A DNA stretch of 6,228 nucleotides from NCBI GenBank assembly GCA_021793335.1, contig JAJYSW010000198.1:1-6228 (forward strand). The letters are read 5' to 3'. Every line of letters starts with the position of its first letter. The first letter of the stretch is position 1. Source of the DNA: Actinomycetes bacterium. Its GTDB lineage: Bacteria; Actinomycetota; Actinomycetes; Mycobacteriales; Micromonosporaceae. Under the pieces are notes generated by a model, which had not been told where the DNA came from, ran no database searches, and worked only from the letters and a program-made list of their open reading frames with translations. Both the position numbers and the translations under genes were made by a program. Shown piece after piece: positions 1-5,664 of this stretch.

Positions 1-78
1 CATCGGATCGCCGGTCTCCGGGGCGTCGATCTCGGGGCGGCGGCCTCGGAGCGTGCCATGGGGGTCGCAGGTGCGGGT

Positions 79-558
79 TCAGCCGGGTCCGACCGCCGTG
101 AAGAAGACGAGGGCTCCTATGGCGTCGAGCCGGGGCGGGGCGTGCAGCGGCGCGGCCACCACGTCGAACGTCCGGTGCACGCCACCGCGGTCGATGCGGA
201 TCAGGCTCCGCTCCAGCGCGTCGGTCTGGAGTGCCTGGACCGGCGCCAGCCGTGCCAACTCAGCGTCCTGCAAGGGATGCGCACCCGCCGTGAAATCGAG
301 GAAGCTCAAGCCGGAGTGCAGGAACCGCGGTCTGGTCGTGTCCGTCTGCGCCGAGAGGCCGAGCAGTTCCCGCGCGGTCGGCGAGGCCGCGACGATCCGA
401 GTGTCCTCGGCCAGCAGCATGCACGCGTCGCTGCTCGCGCACACCGAGGCCCGCCATGGCGCCAGTTCGGGATGTACGCCGTCGGGGCCCAGGTGCCTCC
501 GCTGGAGAGGGATAACGAGTTCGAGTTGCGTCAACGGGCGCTCCGGGGTAGTCGTCAC
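79..558 (-). CDS. PAS-like sensory domain protein (single domain, 159 aa)
   Basis: A small cytosolic protein with no signal peptide or membrane segment. Residues about 35-155 look like one PAS fold: the stretch LLAEDTRIVAASPTARELLGL (about 48-68) matches the usual opening 'ILD.dgrI..aNpAa.eLLG', followed by a D-F-T segment (88-90), a helical middle (about 96-118) and two closing strands (RTFDVVAAPL, 129-138; IGALVFFTAV, 147-156). PAS domains bind small ligands or cofactors or mediate partner contacts; no ligand can be named here. No kinase, GGDEF, phosphatase or HTH domain is attached, so any output would need a partner protein. I chose GTG 558 as the start because the frame upstream runs into AT-rich promoter sequence and loses similarity; no convincing Shine-Dalgarno is visible, so the start is uncertain. 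It is transcribed divergently from arcA, 66 bp away, which suggests but does not prove a link. The reading frame is supported by strong G/C third-position bias; the PAS call is from pattern only. Confidence 0.66.
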   Translation of the reverse strand: MTTTPERPLTQLELVIPLQRRHLGPDGVHPELAPWRASVCASSDACMLLAEDTRIVAASPTARELLGLSAQTDTTRPRFLHSGLSFLDFTAGAHPLQDAELARLAPVQALQTDALERSLIRIDRGGVHRTFDVVAAPLHAPPRLDAIGALVFFTAVGPG

Positions 559-567
559 GCTCAGTCG

Positions 568-579
568 GTCAACGTTAAC
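568..579. promoter_or_regulatory. 12-bp near-palindrome between the divergent PAS and arcA genes
   Basis: GTCAACGTTAAC is symmetric at five of six base pairs. It lies ten bases upstream of the arcA -35 hexamer (about -46 to -57 from the arcA start) and just upstream of the PAS-gene GTG. The position would suit an activator of arcA or a repressor of the divergent gene. I do not recognise it as a known operator; it does not resemble the ArgR box. A palindrome this short can occur by chance. Confidence 0.25.
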
Positions 580-588
580 AGAGAAAAG

Positions 589-617
589 TTGATCTTCGGG
601 GGCAGTGCCTCTATTGT
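589..617 (+). promoter_or_regulatory. arcA promoter, predicted leaderless
   Basis: TTGATC (589-594) and TATTGT (612-617) are separated by 17 bp, a good sigma-70 type -35/-10 pair; TATTGT fits the actinobacterial TANNNT -10 pattern. The end of the -10 is only 7 bp from the arcA ATG at 625, so transcription should start at or within a base of the start codon. This agrees with the absence of a Shine-Dalgarno before that ATG. Leaderless mRNAs are common in actinobacteria. The prediction is by inspection only. Confidence 0.6.
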
Positions 618-624
618 CTGGATC

Positions 625-1845
625 ATGAGTTCGACGAAGCACTCTTATGGTGTCGATTCCGAAGTCGGCCGCCTGCGCAGTGTCATACTGCACCGCCCCG
701 GCGGCGAACTGCGGCGGCTGACCCCGCGCAACAGCGGCGCACTGCTGTTCGACGGCATTCCGTGGGTCGAACGGGCCCAGGCCGAGCACGATCGGTTCGC
801 CCGCACCCTCCTCGAACACGATGTCGAGGTCCTCTACGTCAGCGCGCTGCTCACCGAGTGCCTTCGACTGCCCGATGCCCGTGAGGAGGTCATCGCCTCG
901 GTGTGCTCGAATCCGCGGCTCGGACAGTCCCTCGGCGGCGAGTTGGCGGCCTACCTGGCCGACCTCGAACCGGAGCGGCTCGCCGCGGTCCTCATCGAAG
1001 GGGTCACCAAAGAGGAGTTCGGGCCTTCGGCCAGCCTGCGGCACCGGTTGATGCGCGACGTCGACTTCATCGTCGACCCACTGCCGAACATGATGTTCAC
1101 ACGCGATTCCTCGGTGTGGATCGGCGACGCCGTCGCCATCACCAGCCTCGCGATGCCCGCCCGTCGCCGCGAGACGACCTTGACCGGCATCATCTACCGC
1201 CACCACCCGCGCTTCGCCGAAGTGCCGAGGCTCTACGACCCGTCCCTCGAACACCTCGAAGGCGGCGACATCCTGGCGCTCGCCCCCGGCGTCCTCGCGG
1301 TGGGCGTCGGCGAACGCACCACTCCCGCGGGCGCCGAACGCCTGGCCCGCCGGGCCTTCGAACGAGGCGTCGTCCACACCGTGCTCGTCGTCCCGATCGA
1401 GCAGCGGCGCGCCACCATGCACCTGGACACGCTGTGCACGATGGTCGACACCAGCCGCATGGTCATGTACGCGCCCGTCGAGCATCGCCTGGAGGCCCAC
1501 ACCCTCCGGCCCGGCGGCGAGGCCGGGCCGGAGATCGAAGGCCCCCGGCCGTTCCTGGAGGCCGCCGCCGAGGCGATCGGCGTCGACCGGATCGAGATCG
1601 TCCACACCGGCGAGCGCGACGTGGTCACCGCCGAGCGGGAGCAGTGGGACGACGGGAACAATACGCTCGCCCTCGCCCCAGGCGTCGCCATCGCCTATGA
1701 GCGGAACACGGTCACCAACGCGCGCTTGGAGCGCGCCGGGATCAAGACCATGGCGATTCCCGGCTCCGAACTGGGCAGCGGGCGCGGCGGCCCCAGGTGC
1801 ATGTCCTCGCCGATCAGCCGGGACCGGCCGCCGGCCGAATCGTGA
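625..1845 (+). CDS. arcA: Arginine deiminase (EC 3.5.3.6)
   Basis: Hydrolyses L-arginine to L-citrulline and ammonia in the cytosol, the first step of the arginine deiminase pathway. The 406-residue length is normal for the family. The guanidino-modifying enzyme signature is complete: FTRDS with Asp161, EGGD with Glu212 and Asp215, MHLDT with His266 and Asp268, and GGPRCMS near the C-terminus with the nucleophile Cys392; Arg231 and Arg391 are also in family positions. The N-terminus (SEVGRLRSVILHRPG, 12-26) is typical. ATG 625 is chosen because family homology begins within a few residues and because a promoter lies directly upstream; the frame is open far upstream, but only as a by-product of high GC. 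No arcB, arcC, arcD or argR-type gene is present in the window, so this is a stand-alone arcA here. The remaining pathway genes may lie elsewhere, or the enzyme may serve acid resistance, nitrogen supply or arginine turnover. The gene ends at a strong hairpin. Confidence 0.97.
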   Translation: MSSTKHSYGVDSEVGRLRSVILHRPGGELRRLTPRNSGALLFDGIPWVERAQAEHDRFARTLLEHDVEVLYVSALLTECLRLPDAREEVIASVCSNPRLGQSLGGELAAYLADLEPERLAAVLIEGVTKEEFGPSASLRHRLMRDVDFIVDPLPNMMFTRDSSVWIGDAVAITSLAMPARRRETTLTGIIYRHHPRFAEVPRLYDPSLEHLEGGDILALAPGVLAVGVGERTTPAGAERLARRAFERGVVHTVLVVPIEQRRATMHLDTLCTMVDTSRMVMYAPVEHRLEAHTLRPGGEAGPEIEGPRPFLEAAAEAIGVDRIEIVHTGERDVVTAEREQWDDGNNTLALAPGVAIAYERNTVTNARLERAGIKTMAIPGSELGSGRGGPRCMSSPISRDRPPAES

Positions 1846-1849
1846 CACG

Positions 1850-1886
1850 CCGGTCGCGCGGCGGGGCCGCCCCGCCGCGCGACCGG
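1850..1886. terminator. Bidirectional terminator hairpin between arcA and the CotH gene
   Basis: A perfect 17-bp inverted repeat (1850-1866 with 1870-1886) closes on a three-base loop, CCG. The stem is nearly all G:C with one A:T pair. It begins four bases after the arcA stop and ends four bases before the stop codon of the converging CotH gene, so it fills the 45-bp gap. There is no T-tract on either side, as is usual for actinobacterial hairpin terminators. It reads identically from both strands and would serve both genes. Confidence 0.83.
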
Positions 1887-1890
1887 ACGG

Positions 1891-3402
1891 TCACACCGCG
1901 GTGCAGGTCGGCGTCGGCGGCTGGTTGAAGCCGGTGTACTCGGCGTTGAATCCGAAGGACGTCGACTGGCCCGAGGCCAAGGTGGCGTTCCAGGACTCGC
2001 CGCTCGCGGACACCGCCGTGCCGGATTGGACGACGGTGCTCGACCAGGCATTGGTGATCCGCTGGTCGCCGGGCCACTGCCAGGAGACCTCCCAGGCTCC
2101 CGCGGTCTCGCCCATGGTGACCTCGACCGAAGCGGTGAAGCCCGAGCCCCAGTCGTTGGTGACCGAGTAGACGGCGGTGCAGCCGCCGCCCACGGGCGGA
2201 TCGGTGGAAGCGCCGTCGGGGAAGGCCCCCTGAATCTGCGAGCGGTCCCGCGCGAGGGCGTCGGAGCCGATCAGTCCGGAGGCGGCCAGCGGCGCGGCGA
2301 GCTCATCCAGCGCGCTCAGCGCCAGGCCCGAGTCGAACAGATCGGCCTGGAGCTGTTCGAGGCTCTGCGCGTAGAGCTGCTGGAACTCCGGTACGGCCAT
2401 CGCACGCTCGACGCAGGGGCAGCCCCAGGGCTTGGGCGCGTTCGGGGGCGGGTCGCCCGGGTCGGGCAGGACGGCGAAGGACAGGTTGTGATCCCAGGCC
2501 ACGACGGTCATCTGACCGGTGGAGGGAGTGAAGCGGAGGTAGCCGTTCTGGCCGGGGCCGTCGATGGTGTCCCAGTTGCCGATGAGCTCCTGGAACGCCA
2601 GGTAGCGGGCGAATGCCTCGGCGTCCATGCGGTCGGCCAGCTCGGCTGCGAACTCGGCGTCGGAGCTGTTGTTCAACCAGTCCAGGAATTCGAACAGCGG
2701 CTGCCAGTTGCTCTTGTCGCCGCCTTTGGGCTCCCAGATGTCGTCGTAGATCTCCGGGTCATCGCCGAGATAGGAGAAGTCGCCGTCGAACTTCTTCTTA
2801 TAGAGGGTGCCGCCGTCCTCGCCGAAGTTCTCGCGGTCGAACTGCTTATCGGGTTCCTGGACGATCAGGCGCAGGAGCGCCGGTTCGCCGTTGACGCTGA
2901 AGGAGCCCGGGAAGCTCTTGGTCGCGGCGAGGCCGGCCTCTTCGAGCAGGCGCAGCGCGAGGGCCTCGTTGAGCGAGGACTCGGTGTAGCTGGAGCGCAC
3001 GACGAACCGCTCGTAGCCGTCGAAGTCCTGGTCGACGAATTTGTCGAGGCGGATGAGCCAGGGCAGTTCGGTCGGCGAGGAATTCGGGTTCACGCCCCAC
3101 AGGCTCGAATTCCCTTTGAGTCGCATGCCGGCTTCGGGGAAGAACCGGCCGTCGATGGTGACGTCCGCGCTGATCCAGCCCTTGTCGCCGGTGGCGAGGT
3201 ATTCCGTGATCATGGCGAGGTACTCGCCTTGGTCGAGTGCGACCTGTACCTCGTGCACGGTGGACGAATCCCAGACGGGGCTCGTCTGCGCCGGTTCGGC
3301 CGCGCCGGGGACGGACTGCGCTGCGGCGGGGACTCCGGTGAGGCCGACCGCGGTCACGATCGTCGCCGCGGCGACCGCGAGGGCCCTCCTGATCCATTTC
3401 AT
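1891..3402 (-). CDS. Secreted CotH-family kinase-fold protein with C-terminal CBM2
   Basis: A 503-residue exported protein. Residues 1-28 are a Sec signal peptide: basic MKWIRR, a hydrophobic core, then PAAA before the likely cleavage site. Residues about 45-395 form a CotH domain, including RLKGNSS (94-100), RLDK (118-121), GTLYKKKF (198-205), GNWDT (275-279) and the WDHNLSF segment (303-309). Asp278 and Asp304 are probably the aspartates of the kinase-like active site by alignment from memory. Bacillus CotH is an atypical protein kinase that phosphorylates spore-coat proteins; the substrate here is unknown. Residues 408-500 are a family 2 carbohydrate-binding module: flanking Cys408 and Cys500 suited to a disulfide, and Trp418, Trp437, Trp441, Trp443, Trp453 and Trp471 in the usual arrangement, including WPGDQRITNAW. 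A short Pro/Gly linker (402-407) separates the domains. ATG 3402 is preferred because GGAGGT sits 7 bp upstream and the signal peptide begins there; longer frames to 3498 run through the regulatory region. Divergent from the DUF4956-VTC operon. Confidence 0.93.
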   Translation of the reverse strand: MKWIRRALAVAAATIVTAVGLTGVPAAAQSVPGAAEPAQTSPVWDSSTVHEVQVALDQGEYLAMITEYLATGDKGWISADVTIDGRFFPEAGMRLKGNSSLWGVNPNSSPTELPWLIRLDKFVDQDFDGYERFVVRSSYTESSLNEALALRLLEEAGLAATKSFPGSFSVNGEPALLRLIVQEPDKQFDRENFGEDGGTLYKKKFDGDFSYLGDDPEIYDDIWEPKGGDKSNWQPLFEFLDWLNNSSDAEFAAELADRMDAEAFARYLAFQELIGNWDTIDGPGQNGYLRFTPSTGQMTVVAWDHNLSFAVLPDPGDPPPNAPKPWGCPCVERAMAVPEFQQLYAQSLEQLQADLFDSGLALSALDELAAPLAASGLIGSDALARDRSQIQGAFPDGASTDPPVGGGCTAVYSVTNDWGSGFTASVEVTMGETAGAWEVSWQWPGDQRITNAWSSTVVQSGTAVSASGESWNATLASGQSTSFGFNAEYTGFNQPPTPTCTAV

Positions 3403-3424
3403 GAGTGGTACCTCCATGGCAGCA

Positions 3425-3448
3425 GAATCGAATTTCGCTCGATTCGAG
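3425..3448. repeat. Overlapping inverted repeats in the CotH 5' leader
   Basis: GAATCGA (3425-3431) and TCGATTC (3439-3445) form a perfect 7-bp inverted repeat with a 7-base spacer. Overlapping it, CTCGA-T-TCGAG (3438-3448) is a second perfect inverted repeat around one base. Both lie 10 or more bases upstream of the CotH Shine-Dalgarno (about 3410-3415). They could be a DNA operator or a small hairpin in the CotH mRNA leader. I do not recognise the motif. Confidence 0.35.
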
Positions 3449-3482
3449 TGGACGAACCGTAGCAATGGTGTCTGTGGAAGCA

Positions 3483-3519
3483 CTATGGAAAACATCATCG
3501 GTGCATAGGGTTTCCATAG
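3483..3519. promoter_or_regulatory. 9-bp spaced inverted repeat in the CotH/DUF4956 divergent region
   Basis: CTATGGAAA (3483-3491) and TTTCCATAG (3511-3519) are perfect inverted copies whose starts are 28 bp apart, close to whole helical turns. The region is clearly more AT-rich than the genes. The arms straddle the candidate CotH -10, one arm falling in the -35/-10 spacer and the other just past the predicted start site. That would suit a dimeric repressor or a regulator binding two half-sites. The binding factor is unknown; the degenerate response regulator nearby is one candidate. Confidence 0.42.
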
Positions 3520-3529
3520 CTTGTCCCAA
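3502..3529 (-). promoter_or_regulatory. Candidate CotH promoter
   Basis: On the minus strand TTGGGA (3529-3524) and TATGCA (3507-3502) are separated by 16 bp. Transcription from about 3495 would give a leader of roughly 90 bases ending in the GGAGGT ribosome binding site. The match is moderate, and other AT-rich hexamers in this region could serve instead. Confidence 0.3.
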
Positions 3530-3549
3530 GGGGGCTCATAGGAAAGGGC

Positions 3550-3557
3550 TATATAAG
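3550..3557 (+). promoter_or_regulatory. Possible -10 element for a leaderless DUF4956-VTC operon
   Basis: TATATAAG contains a TATAAG hexamer (3552-3557) that ends 6 bp before ATG 3564, the same geometry as the arcA and regulator promoters. No proper -35 hexamer is visible at 16-18 bp spacing. The only purine-rich stretch (GGAAAGGG, 3541-3548) lies 15 bp from the ATG, too far for a normal ribosome binding site. Confidence 0.35.
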
Positions 3558-3563
3558 TTCGGT

Positions 3564-4160
3564 ATGGATCGCTACGGATTGACGCGGTTGGCCGCCGACC
3601 TGATATTGATATGCCTGCTCGTCTTCGCCGTCTATTATCCGCGGCACCGCAGGCGGCACATGGTGGTTCCCTATATAGGTCTCAACGTCGGCGTGTTCGC
3701 CGTCGTGACCGCTCTGCTCTCGGCGGATGTCGGCATCGGTGTGGGCATCGGCCTGTTCGGTGTCCTTTCGATCATCCGGCTGCGATCGGATTCGATCAGT
3801 CACGGCGATGTCTGCTATTACTTCTCTTCGCTCTCCATAGGACTGGTATGCGGTGCGCCGCTCGAACCTTTCTGGACCGGACCGCTGCTCGGTTCCCTGG
3901 TGGTCGCGGTGATGGCGGCCATCGACCAGCCGTTCTGGCACCGGTGGCACCGCCAGGAGGTCGTGGTCCTGGACCGGGTCTACGCCACCAGGCCCGAGCT
4001 GGAAGCACGGCTGATCGAGCTGCTGGACGCGGAGTCGATCCAGCGGATCGAGACGACCGTGACCGATCTGGTCCGCGATTCGCAGACCGTCGAGGTCACC
4101 TACCGGTGCGCGGCCGGGCGGGAGGGGCGCTTCCCCCGCAGCCCGGTGCCCGTGCGTTGA
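3564..4160 (+). CDS. DUF4956 family membrane protein
   Basis: A 198-residue polytopic membrane protein. Hydrophobic segments lie at about 8-24, 34-52, 56-71, 84-97 and 105-121, followed by a soluble C-terminal part (about 130-198) rich in charged residues. The central GIGLFGVLSIIRLRSDSI (61-78), followed by a D-V-x-Y-Y-F segment (82-87), is the hallmark of DUF4956, a family of unknown biochemical function usually found next to VTC-domain and CotH genes. A plausible but unproven role is to anchor the VTC polymerase at the membrane, and perhaps to pass polyphosphate across it, by loose analogy with the membrane subunits of yeast VTC. ATG 3564 is chosen because it immediately precedes the first membrane helix and a -10-like element sits 6 bp upstream; no usable Shine-Dalgarno is visible. 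The stop is 14 bp before the VTC gene, so the two are almost certainly cotranscribed. Confidence 0.88.
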   Translation: MDRYGLTRLAADLILICLLVFAVYYPRHRRRHMVVPYIGLNVGVFAVVTALLSADVGIGVGIGLFGVLSIIRLRSDSISHGDVCYYFSSLSIGLVCGAPLEPFWTGPLLGSLVVAVMAAIDQPFWHRWHRQEVVVLDRVYATRPELEARLIELLDAESIQRIETTVTDLVRDSQTVEVTYRCAAGREGRFPRSPVPVR

Positions 4161-4167
4161 AGGAGGG
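4161..4167 (+). promoter_or_regulatory. Strong ribosome binding site of the VTC gene
   Basis: AGGAGGG begins on the base directly after the DUF4956 stop codon and is 7 bp from ATG 4175. It fixes the start of the VTC gene and shows independent, efficient initiation within the operon. Confidence 0.85.
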
Positions 4168-4174
4168 ACACGGT

Positions 4175-4951
4175 ATGTTCACGCAACTGCCCGCCATCGG
4201 TCTCGGCGAGTTGGTCGAGGCCGCCGGGCTCCAGACCCGCGTCGACCGCAAGTACCTGGTCGATCGCGGGGACCTCTCGCTGCTGCTGGCGAAGTCGGCC
4301 GAGGACCTGGCGGTACTGGAGATCGAGGGGAGCCGGCGGTTCTCCTACGAGTCGGTCTACTTCGACACCCCGGCCCTGGCGAGCTATCTCGCCGCCGCGC
4401 GTTCGCGGCGGCGGCGCTTCAAGGTCCGTACCCGCACCTATATGGACTCAGGGCAGTGCATGCTGGAGATCAAGACCCGCGCCCGTGAGGCGACGGTGAA
4501 GCGGCGCTTCGGGTACTCGGCCGCCGACCGGCACCGGCTGACCGCCGAAGGGCGGAGGCGGATCGAGGACTCCGGGGCGGTCCCGGTGCGGGCGGGGGAC
4601 CTCGCGCCGGTCATGGCGACCCGGTACCTGCGGGCCACGGTCCTGCACCGGCCGAGCGGCACACGGATGACCTTTGACACCGAGTTGCGGTTCGAGGGGT
4701 TCGACGGGTCGACGGGCGCGCTCGGCACAGCGGTGACCGTGGTGGAGACCAAGAGCCCGGGACGGTCCGGCCCGATCGACCGGCTGCTGTGGGAGGTCGG
4801 GTATCGGCCGTGTCCGATCAGCAAGTACGGCACCGGCATGGCGTTCTTGAACCCGGACCTGCCCGCGAATAAGTGGAACCGGACGCTACGGCGGCATTTC
4901 GGTTGGCGGCCGGGGGCTCGGGCGGCGGTTCAACCGGCCTTGAGCACGTAG
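4175..4951 (+). CDS. VTC domain polyphosphate polymerase
   Basis: A 258-residue cytosolic protein of the VTC/TTM (triphosphate tunnel metalloenzyme) fold; it should build inorganic polyphosphate from the gamma phosphate of ATP. The charged tunnel is well preserved: RKYLV with Arg25 and Lys26, SVYFDT (60-65), a basic run ending in Arg85 and Arg87 (FKVRTRTY), LEIKTR with Glu98 and Lys100, TFDTELRF (166-173), VVETKSPG with Glu191 and Lys193, and ISKYGTG with Lys217. These correspond, from memory of the family, to the phosphate-binding and metal-binding residues of yeast Vtc4. There is no SPX domain and no membrane helix, so membrane attachment would have to come from the DUF4956 partner. The last 22 bp overlap the end of the converging regulator gene, and no terminator is visible between them. 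Function is confident at family level; a CYTH-like hydrolase activity is less likely given the neighbourhood. Confidence 0.92.
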   Translation: MFTQLPAIGLGELVEAAGLQTRVDRKYLVDRGDLSLLLAKSAEDLAVLEIEGSRRFSYESVYFDTPALASYLAAARSRRRRFKVRTRTYMDSGQCMLEIKTRAREATVKRRFGYSAADRHRLTAEGRRRIEDSGAVPVRAGDLAPVMATRYLRATVLHRPSGTRMTFDTELRFEGFDGSTGALGTAVTVVETKSPGRSGPIDRLLWEVGYRPCPISKYGTGMAFLNPDLPANKWNRTLRRHFGWRPGARAAVQPALST

Positions 4952-5658
4952 CCGACGCCGCGCACGGTGTGGATCAGCGGCGCGAACTCATGCCCGAGCT
5001 TGCGCCGCAGGTAGGAGATGTACAGTTCCACGATGCTGGGTCGGCCGTCGAAGTCGTAGCTCCAGACCTGCTGGAGGATCTGCGTTTTGCTGAGCACTCG
5101 GCGAGGGTTGCTCATCAGGTAGCGCAGCAGCCGGAACTCGGTGTCGGTCAGGTGCACGTCCACGCCCGCGCGGCTGACCTCCCGCGACTCCTCGTCGAGT
5201 TCGAGATCGCCGACGACCAGTCGCGTCACGGGTCTCGGTTCGGTGGCGGCACTGCGGCGCAGGATGCATTTGAGGCGCAGCATCACCTCTTCGAGGTTGA
5301 ACGGTTTGGCGACGTAGTCGTCGGCTCCGGCGGCGAGGCAGCCGATCCGGTGCCGTCGGCGGTCGTCACCGGCCAGGACCATCACGGGGACGTCGGGGAA
5401 CTCCGCGTGGATGCGGCCCAGCAGCGCCAGGCCGTCCATGTCGGGCAGGGCCAGTTCGGTCAGGACCACGTGAGGGCGGTCGGTGCGCAGGCGTTCGAGG
5501 ACGGACGCGCCGTCGGGGGCGGGCAGGGCCTGCCAGCCTTCAAGGCGGCATGCGGTGTCAAGGATGTCTCGGACGTCGGGGTCCGGATCGGCTGTGAGGA
5601 CCCTAGTGAGGGTGGAGTCAGGTCCGTCCAGCCTTGGTGCATCAAGGGTGAACTCCAC
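4930..5658 (-). CDS. OmpR/PhoB-type response regulator with degenerate receiver
   Basis: A 242-residue DNA-binding regulator: receiver domain about 18-135 and winged-helix domain about 145-240. The output domain looks intact, with LTDTEFRLLRYL (170-181), the recognition-helix stretch PSIVELYISYLRRKLG (207-222) and the closing wing TVRGVGYVLK (231-240). The receiver is atypical. The phosphoacceptor position in VVLTELALPDMDG (64-76) is Glu68 instead of Asp. The acidic pair near the N-terminus reads Asp24-Pro25 instead of Asp-Asp. The switch Thr/Ser is Ala96. Lys118 of the KPF motif remains. It probably does not respond to normal phosphotransfer; Glu may mimic the phosphorylated state. No histidine kinase lies on either side. 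GTG 5658 is chosen because a near-consensus promoter places the transcription start there; the ATG at 5660 is out of frame. The 3' end overlaps the VTC gene by 22 bp. Confidence 0.92.
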   Translation of the reverse strand: MEFTLDAPRLDGPDSTLTRVLTADPDPDVRDILDTACRLEGWQALPAPDGASVLERLRTDRPHVVLTELALPDMDGLALLGRIHAEFPDVPVMVLAGDDRRRHRIGCLAAGADDYVAKPFNLEEVMLRLKCILRRSAATEPRPVTRLVVGDLELDEESREVSRAGVDVHLTDTEFRLLRYLMSNPRRVLSKTQILQQVWSYDFDGRPSIVELYISYLRRKLGHEFAPLIHTVRGVGYVLKAG

Positions 5659-5664
5659 ATGAAC

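Noticed and set aside
1..78. Possible partial gene at the left edge
   Set aside because: More than one frame on each strand is open with high third-position GC, no Shine-Dalgarno precedes the minus-strand ATG at 59, and the stretch is too short to recognise any family.
58..624. N-terminal extension of the arcA reading frame
   Set aside because: The frame is open only because of high GC. Arginine deiminase similarity starts just after ATG 625, and the extension runs antisense to the PAS gene and through the arcA promoter.
559..1848. Long minus-strand frame antisense to arcA, in frame with the PAS gene
   Set aside because: Low-complexity shadow translation opposite a clearly conserved enzyme; no domain recognised. 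Only the 79-558 part reads as a real protein.
2026..3462. 478-residue plus-strand frame opposite the CotH gene
   Set aside because: Shadow of the CotH coding strand, rich in Gly, Val, Glu and Ala with no motifs; CotH and CBM2 motifs on the minus strand are decisive.
3403..3498. 32-residue N-terminal extension of CotH starting with Met-Met-Phe
   Set aside because: It would bury the signal peptide and cover the regulatory region. GGAGGT placed 7 bp before ATG 3402 marks the true start; the in-frame ATG at 3417 would include the Shine-Dalgarno itself.
5658..5660. ATG at 5660 as the start of the regulator
   Set aside because: It is out of frame with the regulator; the in-frame codon is GTG 5658, which also coincides with the predicted transcription start.
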